DNA of 64,000 nucleotides from Volvox africanus (Eukaryota > Chlorophyta > Chlorophyceae > Chlamydomonadales > Volvocaceae). The translations under genes were made by a program, and so were the position numbers. Below, one piece after another: positions 22,255 through 33,224 of the stretch. The first letter of the stretch is position 1. Each line of letters begins with the position of its first letter. The stretch is taken from positions 2,013,501 through 2,077,500 of the forward strand of contig BSDZ01000024.1 in the NCBI GenBank assembly GCA_030268105.1, in the 5' to 3' direction. The notes beneath the pieces are model-generated. The model was not told where the DNA came from, did no database searches, and saw only the letters and a list, made by a program, of their open reading frames with translations.

Positions 22255-23169
22255 ATGGACGCCATCACGAGGGTCTCCTATTACTTCCCAACGCACACGC
22301 TTACCATCTTCCAAATCTTGGCCAATCTGGTCATCAATGACTCATCCTACTGCCACGACCAAGAGCGGGCACTCGTCATCGCGATGCTGGTCCTCTTCGC
22401 CGTGGTCTGCTTCTTCGTTTCCTTTTCAGATACCTACACCGCCCTGGACGGCCAGAAATTCTGGGTCCTTATCATGCCGGTCTATGGACCCCTGTGCTTC
22501 TCCCTCCCCACTGAGGAAGACAAGGACCGCGTGTACGAGTACTACTACGCCAAGGGCCGTGATTTCGTACATGCCATCGTATCCACCGCGGTCTTCGTCC
22601 TCATCATGCTATTCACCAACCCCGTCTGCATGTGCATCTTCCCGTCCGGCACACGAGACGGCACCTCCCAGTTCGACGCTGCCATCGTCCGCACGGTGCC
22701 GGTCGTCGTGGCACTGATCGGCGGCATGATCATGATGTGTCTCGGCCCACCGCGCCAAATGATCGGCTTCCAGAATGTCCCGGAAAGTGTGCCAGCAGGG
22801 GACCGGCCTATGGCCTCCAACCCCGTATACGCGGGATCCCAGGGCGACTACCCGCCCACCATTCCCGAGGGTGAGGAGGATTTCGAGAGCGGTCCTGGAT
22901 CGGCGCCACACGGCGGCAGTGGTGGCGGCGGGTCGATGATGAAGAGTCAGGAGGGTCCCGGGGCCCTGACATCCAGCAAGAGCTTGTCCCGCAGTGGTGG
23001 GGGAGGTGATGGGAGTTTGGGAGCGCCGAGGGAGAGTTACGTCAGCAGCCAGTACCGTTTGTCGATGAACCCGGGGCGGCAGAGCCACCGGGCGATGGGG
23101 CCGTCTCCGTCACCCAAAAGCGGGGATTATGGGACCAGCGATGGCGGCTATAGCAACAATCCTATATAG
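22255..23169 (+). CDS. DMP (DUF679) family membrane protein, intronless, 304 aa
   Basis: The first 175 residues match the DMP fold of plants: TRVSYYFPTHTLTIFQILA, an Asn-Asp-Ser-Ser-Tyr-Cys segment, then hydrophobic spans at about 42-62, 72-90, 110-133 and 145-166, with DFVHAIVSTAVFVL and PPRQMIGFQNV as conserved blocks. DMPs are small four-span proteins of ER, vacuole or plasma membrane; Arabidopsis DMP8/9 act in gamete fusion, others in membrane remodelling during senescence. The C-terminal 125 residues are a Gly/Ser/Pro-rich cytosolic tail (GGSGGGGS, SRSGGGG) absent from typical plant DMPs. The start is the ATG that directly precedes the conserved domain. TGTAA at 24115-24119 is the first plausible poly(A) signal. 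The role in this alga is unknown. Confidence 0.9.
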   Translation: MDAITRVSYYFPTHTLTIFQILANLVINDSSYCHDQERALVIAMLVLFAVVCFFVSFSDTYTALDGQKFWVLIMPVYGPLCFSLPTEEDKDRVYEYYYAKGRDFVHAIVSTAVFVLIMLFTNPVCMCIFPSGTRDGTSQFDAAIVRTVPVVVALIGGMIMMCLGPPRQMIGFQNVPESVPAGDRPMASNPVYAGSQGDYPPTIPEGEEDFESGPGSAPHGGSGGGGSMMKSQEGPGALTSSKSLSRSGGGGDGSLGAPRESYVSSQYRLSMNPGRQSHRAMGPSPSPKSGDYGTSDGGYSNNPI

Positions 23170-25950
23170 CGGAGGGTTTCGACAGGAATGAGGATGATGA
23201 TGAATGAAACGCGCCGCAGGGAAAAAGGGTCAAGCGCTGGTGAAAGCATGTCAGTTCAGGGGTTGCTGTGCAACTGGAGGGAGGGATGAAGGAGGTGTGA
23301 GCATTGCATATAGCTTCATGGAGGCCGCCGCATGAAGCGCCACGACACTGGGAGGAGAGGGGCTGGATTAAGGAGCGGGTTGGTCGGTGTGCCTTGAGAG
23401 GAGGAAGTGTTGGAAGCGTGCGTTGCATTGACTGGATGCCTGTATAGAAACGGCCCCCCCTTGCTTTGTTTGGAGACCCCGGCGGTCCCACTCGAACGTG
23501 TTATTTTGCGCGCGATATGAATACTCTTTATCGAAGATTGATGGAAAGAGCCCATGCAGCCTGGGTGGTATTGCGGCGGCTTGCGATCTGGTATCCTGCA
23601 GCCCCGAGAGGCCCAATGGTCTTTATCCGTCAGGGGGGAAGGGGTAATGTGTATGTGTGTGTGTGTGTTTGGAGGGATTCAGAGGGATGTGTTGGACTTG
23701 GATCTAGAGGATGGGATATGTGTAGTCGAGGCGCGTGGAGCACGTGACGGACTGCGCAAGACGCACATTTTGTCGTCTGTGTTGGAACGTGCGATCTGCG
23801 CTGGACGCTCCTTATGGCTTCCCTCATGCCCTTCTCCTTGGCGCAAGAAGGATCGTTGTGTTGCTGTTGTATGGCTCTTATTCAGTGTGCGTATATGCCG
23901 AGGAGGGGAGGGCTTCTTATCAATCCGGAGAGTGCGCTGCAAATACAATCCTGCTCCCGTGCATGTGAAGTCATGGGGTTAGCCGCCGCATTTGATTAGT
24001 CATTAGCCTGATACCATTCTGGTGGCACATCCCGTATTACATCACTGGTTACAGATACCCTACGAGCGATCCTCTGGTATTTGGAGCTGTCTGAAATCGT
24101 TTGGCACCTCTCGCTGTAAAATGCTGATGAGGTGTAAGTTGCGTCCACGTGCGGACAGTACACGCCGTTTCACACCCGCTTATGATACCGCACCGCTCAT
24201 GTGTAGGTAGGTGTCCAGAGCATCTCATCTAACACAAGGAGGGGACCCTCCCCGGTCCTTGGAGGGCGCCACTGCCGCCAGGCAGCCAGGTACTCACCTA
24301 CATGCACCGAGGAGGTGATGCCCTAGGGACAGTGCGGAGGAGGTCCCGGCTTTGTTTATTCGGTGATGTGGAGGAGCTAATTTGCAATTTGATGCGCTCC
24401 TGGTCACTCCCTTGCGCCCTTTGTGGCATATGGTAAGTTGGTGACAGATTTCTCACATGTATGGGCATGTGGGAGGCATGTGGGAGGCATGTGGAAGGCG
24501 CTCACATGCGGCCCGTCCCCTCTCTCTTATGCTGGTTTTCCAGTACCTCATCATATTCCTCCATGTCACTTGGCAGCAGCAGCAACAACAAACGACTGTA
24601 CATGGCGTCGTGTGGAGGTAAACTTTTAGTCCCCTAATGATGGCAGTGAGTGGTGCCAAAAGACGGCGGGATGTGAGCGCTGGTGAACAACAACAACAAA
24701 AGTGAACTGATTTTTGTCTTCGCATGTGCGCTTGGCACTGTTAAACCGGGGCCATTTGGCCTTGTTGCTACATGGGCACCGTGGCAATGTGGGCATGTGA
24801 TTGGAAAGGGGCCGAGTTGGGGCCAAGCCTACGTCGGCAGTTTTTCCCTTGCGGATGTGTAAAGCCCCCTTCCCATCATCTCCGACGGACGGGTTCCGTT
24901 GTCTTTTTTCCTTCCAATCCACCACCGCCCCACCCGCCTGCTGCTGTCCCTAGCCGGCTGAGCTGCCCGCCAGAGAATGGAGGCAAATGTGAAGGGGAGC
25001 CGAGAGTGGGAAGGTATATACCGGTTTGTACAGATGTATGCATAACGACACAATGCGGTGGAGTCGAGGCAGAAGTTGTGGCGCGGCTGTCCCCAACGTT
25101 TCTTGGGTGGAACTTTCCCACCAACCCCTAAGACGGCAGAATGGTGATATGGTTTATTGGCCACCCCCCTTTGGCTGATGGATAATGCAGGACGTGTGAT
25201 TATAGCGGCTTATTGAGGGCTGATCGGGGGCAGAGTTTACTACTCCGTTGGTCCGCTACATTCTGCAAGACGGTGGTGGTGAGCACTGAACCCAACAACC
25301 CAATGTAAAAGGCGATTGGGTTAACGAATGGATAAGAGCGTCCCTCCCTCAGGAAGGGCAGGGAGAAGCAGGGGCCTCGTGGCTAGTGGGCTGTTGGTGC
25401 CCGAGCAATTTAACACTTACACAAAGACATGGGGCTGTAAACGCCCTTCCACAGGGGAGTTATTCCTCACCCCTAATCCTCAAATGGACAGAGAGAGAAA
25501 ATCACGGACAAATCTTGACAGATAGATAGACGGTCAAACAAAGCAGCGGTGGCAGTGCGGAATGCGGAATGTGGTGCATTGTACGATAGCTCCATATGAA
25601 CCTTAACACGTCGTACATCATTTATGACTGCGTTTTTGTGATTTATTGACAAATCGAGGAGAAGTAAACAGTGTAAAGGAGCCACCAGGCCCCCTCTGCC
25701 GGAGAGTTGGGAAGAGCAGCACTCAAAAAATAAGACGCCGCGGAAGACAACCTTGCAATCTGATACTGGATGAATGGCCCTCGTGTGTCGTGTCACGCCT
25801 CCTCATCACCGTACTACAACAAACATATTAGCAGCAACACAGCCCGACATGAACAATATCAACGTACAATGTCACCAATGTTGCCCTAGTCCTCAGCAGC
25901 ATCAAGAAGTTATTTACTTTAAATAACTTCCTAAATAACTTCCTTCCTGG
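23170..25950. other. Intergenic region (convergent 3' flanks of DMP and RING-CH genes)
   Basis: No convincing exon on either strand. It contains the DMP 3' flank, a (GT)n run at about 23648-23668, a TTACA at 25418-25422 suitable as poly(A) signal for the minus-strand RING-CH gene, and a perfect inverted repeat at about 25908-25931. Confidence 0.5.
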
Positions 25951-28900
25951 CTAGCTGCGGCGGCGGCCGCCACCGCCACGCGGGGCGCCCAGCGCCGCCC
26001 GTTGTCCCCGCTCGTGTGCATGGCGCTGGTGATTGCGTTGCTGGAAGTGCAGACCAGCCGCCAGTCGCTGCTGTTCCAACCGGCTCCGTGCGCGGTGGTC
26101 CGCGGCCGTCATCACTGAGCTGCGGCCGCGGTGTGTCCCAACGCCGGTCTGACTCTGCAGTCGCTGTCCGGCCACGTCGATGAGGGCATTATCCTGTGGA
26201 AACAACGTTGACGATAGCGTACTGACGCATTCCCAACGGTTTTGTGGATGCAATGCATAAGTGTACATGTTTGCATCTGTGAGTGAAACTTTGACTTTCA
26301 ACGACCAGTTTTGAGCTTCCGCTCACCGTTATGGCGTCAACCGTCAACTTCCCGTCAACCCCCAACTGCTCAACTCTGGACTTACGTACAGCTCACGCAC
26401 GCGGTGCTCCTGCTGCTCGTAGTGGCGGCGCCATTCGTGGTAGACCTCGTCATACGCAGCCCTACCCGGCATCATCGGCGGTAAATCCATAAACGCGGAT
26501 CGCTCCCCCCCGGACTCCCTGGACCGGCTCCCCTCCGTATCCAACGTAAGGCCCGTCACCTCAAAGCTCGTAAGCTGCATCGCGCAACCGTCCGGCCCCA
26601 TAAGGCCCACCCCACCATCTACCCCAGCTGCCGCAATGTCGTCCACCAAGAACCGGATACGTCGCAGCAGCTCTTTTGCATCCGGGAGTGGGAGGGGAGT
26701 GGGAGAGGAGTGCGAAAGGAGTGTGAAGGGGAGCGAGAAGTGCAAACACGGAGAAGCCGACGTCCAACGACTATAAACACGACACAGGCGGACGCGGGAG
26801 AGAGGGGGGAGGACGCCAACACACGAAGAACCGAAAGCTGTGGCTCCAGAACTTCGTTGTAATGTATCGACAAACAGCGGAGGGAGCGGGGTCTGATGAA
26901 GGGTGTGCGGAGATATAGTCCTCTACATGCATACACATACACACATGTACACAATCTATATACCACGTATGTCGTCCCTTCCGCAGCACTCACCCCCGGC
27001 CGCGAACCCCCCGCACGGCATGGACAGCTCCACCGCACCCCCAATGCAGAAGTACACGTGTGCCCCGGGGGGTAGCGGCTGCCGCAGGTCGTGGACCGGG
27101 GGGCAGGCGGCGAGGAGCATGGAGGGAACGGAGGGACTGCAGCTGATGGACTCAAGTACGGCACTGTGGGAGGGCCAGGGCGGAACCCCGCATCCACGTT
27201 TGCTAAAGCTCGCCCTGTGCCGCGTTTTAAATACACTCACGGGCTGTTCATGTCCATGTACGTGTGTCACACAGACTGAGGTGCGTGCGTAAGGATGATC
27301 CTCAAATGACAACAACAATAACAACAATAATTGCAGTACTGGTAATAATTATAATAATTCGACAAGAGTCAGAGGAAGATCATGGAAAAAGTCAAGTGAC
27401 AAGCAGACTAAACCATCCTCACCGATCGTACAACGTACGGCAATTTGGACATGCTATAGCCCAGCTGCTGTCCAGCCACCTTCGAAAGCAGCCCCTGTGG
27501 ATGTACCGCAGCCCACCAGAGCATGTTCGGCAGGGCATGGCCAGCTCATCCTCGGTGTCGTTGCCACCACCTTCATTGCCATCTGCGCAGGAAGCAGCGC
27601 CGGGGGCGGTACTTGCGACCACGCTACAGCTGCTCCCCCGCGGCCGCCCGCCTCCGCCATCTTCACTGCCGTTGACCGTTGCAGCATTTTTATGACAAGC
27701 CGCTCGGCCCTTCCCATAGCACAACCAGCACTCTGGTGTGCTACATTCCTCATCTTCTTCTTGCGCATCACTTTCCTCGCCGTCCCCGTACGCGGACCCC
27801 TCATCCTCATCGCCATCGCCATCTTTGGTGTGGTGTAAACCGCGAGAAGCCAAATCAGCAAATTCCGAAGGCTGGGGCTGCGGCGCCGTCACGGGCGTTG
27901 CCGTGGTGACAGTGGCGGCCGCGGCCGTGGTGGCGCCGCAGCCGCCATCGCCACAATGCTGCCGCTGTTTTCCTCGACCAGCATGGGAATACTGGCGCCG
28001 CACGTCCATATCCATTCTTGGAGGCCCCTCGCACTCATAGTCTTCTTCCGTCGAGTCACCGCCAGCGTTACCGCCATGGGGCGACGGCGCCAAACGCATA
28101 ACTTGTCCTTCTTCGCTATCACTCCAGACAGACATGGCCAGAATTGCAAAGGGGTTGACGGCCCCGCCTTCGTCATCATCTTCATCAAGGCCATCGTCCT
28201 TTACTTCTCTGCCCTCCTCCCACTCGTCTTGTTGCTGCTGATGCTCCGCGCCTTTCTCCTCCTGCTCCCTACCGTCATCGTACAGATGTTCTGTGTTCTG
28301 TACGTCCTGCGTAACCAAGTGGGTTGCACTTAGTTGTGTTGGGGGCTACACAAGGATCAAAACGGTGTCAAAAACTCCAGTTTCAGGTGTTTGTATTCCA
28401 TCAAGAACGTAATTATTGCGTCAAGCAAATGGATATCATGGTAGTTGCGTTGTGCAACATGAACCAATATCTCACAAATATCGCAACATATGGGGCGACG
28501 ACTATTACCAGTACTGGTACGTACCGATGGAGAATGGACATGACTGCTCATTATATACCTGCGTGTCATTGTCGCTCTCAGAACAGCTGAACCTCTGACC
28601 ACTGACGGCGTCATGAGCAACTCGGTTTAATATGTCAGCACTGATATCTGCAAAGAAATGCACCTCGATTTCAGGGGTTGTTCCGGCCACGCAGCCGCCC
28701 TGCTATGTCTCGACAATTCAGCTTCATATGTTGTTATCTCGTTAGCTGAGGGACCTACCATCTTCTATGTCTTGTTTAAGAACTCTCGCGGCAACGTTCC
28801 CTTCCGTGTCGTCCACATCTTCTGACTCCTCGCTCTCTATGTCCTCCTCGTCCTCCTCTGCTATATCAGATAAGCAATCGTATTCGCTATCATCGCTATC

Positions 28901-29370
28901 TGTCGCCAACGGGTCGTCAAGATCGAGAAGCGAAGACTTTGTTGCCTTTCGCAACTTCATACAAACGTGGTTGGGAGAACAGGGATCGTATTTAAGTAAC
29001 AAACCAATGCACTCTAATGAATTGGTGATAAATCGTTCTGAAGGCCAGTGTCCAGTAAAGCCGGATTGGCGTCGGAGCAGCTGCAATCACATACAGCGAT
29101 CTACTACTCACACTTCTGAATTTCTGTGATACGTTTTCAGCAATGTGTACGTTCTAAAGACATATTTCCAACGGCTATATGTACGGCGGCCCAAGGCATG
29201 ACAAACGCTGGCATGCAAAAGTTCATGCTCTGCGCCTCAAAACATGGGTGGTATCGAGAGAGAGCTAACCGTAGTAGCATGTTAAGCATAATATTTGGTA
29301 AATCACCTACATGATTGCAGGCGCATTGCCGAATTAACACTTTTCCGGCTTCGACATGCCAAGTGCACAT
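25951..29370 (-). CDS. RING-CH (RINGv) zinc-finger protein, probable membrane-type E3 ligase family, 675 aa
   Basis: Exons: 29370-29311, 29080-28759, 28647-28559, 28306-27423, 27136-26994, 26672-26386 and 26193-25951. Phases agree and the sum is 676 codons. An acidic, disordered N terminus (EEDEEDIESEESED) leads to a C4HC3 RING-CH motif at about 345-450. It starts CWLCYGKG, has a long Gly/Ser-rich insert, then PCRTCSGGLRYIHRGCFRRW and CPNCRTLYD. MARCH-type RING-CH domains recruit E2 enzymes. After the finger, a segment with HVYFCIGGAVELSMPCGG and a coiled, Arg-rich tail (RRIRFLVDDI; HEWRRHYEQQEHRVRELY) follow; I see no clear transmembrane pair. The first exon could instead be internal, since an acceptor-like AG precedes its ATG. 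The assignment of the last three exons rests on phase and position only. Confidence 0.78.
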
Positions 29371-29644
29371 CTGTAGTGCTGGTCCACACTCAGGATAGCC
29401 TCAGTCTGCAATGGGTAATTAAGGGGTATAAATGGAATTGACACTGCCATGCACAAATGTGATATATTTCATGCGGAGCCGAAATTTCGGCTCTGATTTC
29501 ACGAGTTCCTTGCTTCCTTGCCTTTGGCTACGTTTTGCTACATCTACCAGGCCCTGGTTAACTGTATGTATCTCAGCTTCTGACGTGAACCTATGGCTAC
29601 CGCCACCTATTGCTACATGGACTACTCTTCCTGCCACATCCGGG

Positions 29645-29960
29645 CGCCAACAAATCTTCCCTACCTCCTTCCTCAACGAACATGATAGCTCCAAGGTCCA
29701 GTCAACGTGGAGTAGAAGGACAATTCGTCATCACGTATGAGTATGCTTCGACGTAGCTGGACCGCGCTCTTGATGGAGAGTGTGTCGTCATACCGACGAA
29801 GTCTACCTACCAGTTCAGACACATGCCAGTACTTGGGTATGTGCTGAGAAGATTGCCACGTTGAATATATGTTCTTCGAGAACGGTATTCGTTCCGCTTG
29901 CTGACGCTGATGTTAAGGGAAGGCCGGCGAATGTGCCCCCAACAGCATTAAAGAGGCCCC
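29645..29960 (+). pseudogene. Inverted, degenerate MIPS 5' fragment
   Basis: The plus strand from CCAACAAATCTT onward aligns by eye with the start of the minus-strand MIPS genes: leader, exon 1 (ACGTATGAGTATGCTTCGAC, GACGAAGTCTACCTACCAGT), the exon-1 donor GGGTATG, and part of intron 1. It has many substitutions, small gaps and an in-frame TAG where the intact gene encodes VEYTDHH. It lies opposite in orientation to MIPS copy 1, about 1 kb beyond that gene's stop codon. It is an old partial duplicate, not a functional gene. Confidence 0.85.
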
Positions 29961-30669
29961 AGCTCTGAACAGGTTCGCCCAGAACCCAAAGAGCATTGTG
30001 TCTCATTATATCCGGAGATCTCTCAAATTACAGGATTAGAAATCACGTGATTACATCCAATTCAAATTATGAAAGTGACGCAGTATGTTACACATACACA
30101 TAACAAAATCTAAGTTATAGGTTAAGGGTTAACGTAATGTCGCCTCAAGTGCATCATCAGCACGGGCTAGGTAAGGTACCATGTAATTGGGGTGTGTGCG
30201 TATGTACCTGCTGGGTAACCTCTCATGCAACATGCTGAACTCGCTCCACTACTCAAAGCAGCTACCATACGCGTATGGCGTCGACTGGCAAGGCTATCAT
30301 TGATAAATAAAAGCAACCCAATCCTGGACACCCGCAAACCTATCTACGCCATAAGGCAACCCTTGCAATTCAACGGTATGGCGGAAGAAAGCCCCGATGA
30401 GTCACGCGGTGGTGCATGTTGCATAGAAGGGCGACATTGCCAACCTCGAAACAGCAACACCACTACACCGGCAAACTCCTTCGCACAGATGGAGCTCCTA
30501 ATAAATGGCCCCTAACATTCCCACAATCAGATGGACGGTGGGCCATTTCCGTCCATCTTCGAAACTGGAAAAACCCGGCCACAACAGAGCCTCTTTGAAA
30601 ACCACCCCGACCTCCCAACAACTTGCTGAACACCAAGTTGCCTCTCTAGATGCCGCAACCTGACGCCGG

Positions 30670-32654
30670 TCACGACTTGAACTCCAGCAGCATTTGGCTG
30701 TCAGGCGCGAGTCCCACGCAAGCACGTAGGATGTTTTCAAGCATTGCCCGCTGCTTCGCTAGCGCATTGACGACAGGGGTGCCATACGGCACCAACGGCG
30801 CCTTGGTCAAATAGGAGAGCAGAACGGCAATGGGATGCAACCCGTGGAAAGCCGCCTCGTCGTCCTTCTTCAGGTTGATGCGCGTAATCAGTTCCGCAAG
30901 CAGCACCAAATCAAGGATAATCGGGGCGGCAAGGAGTGAGTCCTCGCAGGTGTTGTGAATGACCAAGGTGTTGCGGCCGCCCATAAAGATTTCGCTTGTG
31001 TACTCGTCCATCGCCCGCTTTGAGTCGCCCACGTACGGCACGTACTTAATCACCACCACGTGGTCGGGATGCTCGCCAGGGGCGTAAAGGATGCTATTCG
31101 ACGACACCATGTCATCAACCACATTCGACTTGGAAATCTCTTTGCTGCGGAACGTCTGTGGCGCCGACAGGTTCAATCCGTCGTTGTTGCCGAGATGGTT
31201 GTACGACACAATGGACGTCGGTTTGATGCCCGCGCCGACCAGGAAATCCACCAGCACCGATTTCAGCTTGGTCTGTCCGGACTTGAAGTCGTCCCCTCCG
31301 ATCAGAACATTGTGCTTGACGGCCAGCTCAATCATTCCCGGAACGAAAGTGTTCTGCGGTGACCCGTTAACGAAGGGCACGCCCTCCAAGACGCACGCCA
31401 CAGCATACAAGGTACTGGGAGCGATTTCTGCTTCGTTACGACCAATCGAGGCCATCAGGTTGTCCGCCGTGTCGTTCAAGCCCTCAACCACCTGAGCAAA
31501 ACGCTCCGTGTTGGCGGTCCAAAGCACAACCACCTTGTCCAGGGAGTTCGTCTCCTTGAATGCCCGAATCTGCTGGCGGACCGCTTCCACCTGCTCCTGC
31601 TTGCTGCCTTTGATGACGTTGTCAGCACGCTCCTCCTGATTCGCAGCAACGAAGTCTGGGTCGTAGATACCTGTGGAGGAAGCAGGGTGAAAAACGAGGC
31701 AGCCTAGGTGAGCAGCCAGTCGGCAGGCATGGGCACCACGGGTGGGCGGAGGGGGCAGCTAACTAAGGTCGGTCGCACTGGCTGCGCCAAGGTCCGTGGT
31801 AAAGAACTTATTGGGTTGTAACCCTAGAACCTCAAAACCCTGAAACCCAAGCGCGCAGATATATGCGGGTTGCTAGCGATCAAGTGGCAAAAAGACTCCC
31901 CCAAAAGGCACCATCGTAAGCTACATGGCGGTCCTGTCGAAACCACACCTGGGAGAGGCACCATATCGCGCATATATGGCACCAGTTGCTCCTGCAGGGT
32001 CCAGTCCAGCACTTTACTGCGCTCCATTGCCTCAGCCAGGTTCATTCCAGAAATGTCCCAACCGCCGAGGACGATATCGACCGGCTCAACCATCGGCAAG
32101 AGAGCCTTAAAAGGAGCGTACACTTCCTCGCCCTCGTAATTGCCAACTCGCACAGTGGCCGCCTGGGTGAGCGATCCATAGAAGTTCGGCTTCTTCAGGC
32201 CATCCTTGGTCATCCAAGTGATGCCACTGCGAGCCAACACAAGGGATGGCCATCAACTTAGGAGCTGGGAGAACATACATGATTTCCACGTCGCATTCTT
32301 GAGCTTACTGCTTGTTTGCAAGAATACCAGCTGTGAGCGTTGCACCGTTGTTCCCGCCCCAGCCCACAAGCATAACTCTGCGAGGGAAAAAGTCACCGTC
32401 AACGAGCGGAAAAAAAGTTGTGAACACCGACTTCGAAACACATATGATCAACGCGCCAACCATGTCAGCCCATACCCGAGTTTTGGCACGCGCCGGTCGA
32501 CGCGGAACTGGTAGGTAGACTTCGTCGGCTTGACGACCCACTTTCCATCAGAAGCGCGGTCCAGCTTCGTCGAAGCATATTCATACGTGCTGATGATGTG
32601 ATGGTCCGTGTACTCCACATTGGGGGACTGGACCTCGAAGCTATCGACAAGCAT
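30670..32654 (-). CDS. INO1: Inositol-3-phosphate synthase, copy 1 (508 aa, 4 exons)
   Basis: Exons: 32654-32476, 32377-32309, 32226-31949 and 31670-30670, with matching phases and 509 codons. The enzyme converts glucose 6-phosphate to myo-inositol 3-phosphate with NAD+, the committed step of inositol synthesis, normally in the cytosol. Length and sequence match plant MIPS end to end: GWGGNNG NAD-binding loop at 65-71, [38 protein letters not shown] at about 331-340, [25 protein letters not shown] and the [20 protein letters not shown] block near the C terminus. Introns are 98, 82 and 278 bases. It is transcribed away from CSL4, with 570 bases between the two ATGs. A TTACA at 30028-30032, outside the duplicated unit, could be its poly(A) signal. 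Confidence 0.97.
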
Positions 32655-33224
32655 GATGTTGAGTGCAAGATTTGTTGGAGCTGCAGGAAGACAGTGGTGA
32701 GGTTGTTCGCAGGCTCGCTCGCTGGCACTACAGAAAAATACAAGAGCTTATAGAACCTTTGAATGCCCGTCGATGGCTGTGCTCTTTTCTTTTTGCAATA
32801 TAGGCCGAGTAAAAGTGTCGTAGTCCTTCTTCTGGGAACACGGAATCCTTGTTAAAATGAGTACATGTTCATATAGGAAAGTGTTTGTACTACCAACGTG
32901 AGTGATCATTGCTCCCTATTTCCCATGCTAGTCCAGAATCCACCGTCGTGCCTTCAAAGCTCTGCCGTCATCGCGATCACAAATCGTCAACACTTACGTG
33001 TGTATAACCCTACACAGTGTTTACAATTTGCCTCGTCGTAACACGTCGTGCAGTTCTTTAACACTGCGGGAGCGCGATAGGGTTGGTCAGCTTACCATCA
33101 CGCATGCAGTTGTTTTGTGTGTTGCATCATAGAATTGCGTGATTCGGCGATTAAATCTTCATAGCACCTGTGTAGCTCAGTCGGACCTCACGTTTGGGAA
33201 ACAGCCACGGTTCTTCCGTCGGTG
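32655..33224. promoter_or_regulatory. Divergent promoter region MIPS / CSL4
   Basis: 570 bases separate the ATG codons of the minus-strand MIPS gene and the plus-strand CSL4 gene, so both promoters and both 5' UTRs must fit here. The region is lower in GC than the flanking exons. I see no unambiguous TATA box. The same block is repeated in copy 2 (39265-39834) with a few substitutions. Confidence 0.6.

Noticed and set aside
29419..29694. 91-codon minus ORF as first exon of the RING-CH gene
   Set aside because: It opens at TTG, overlaps the MIPS relic and has no donor that joins the next exon in phase.
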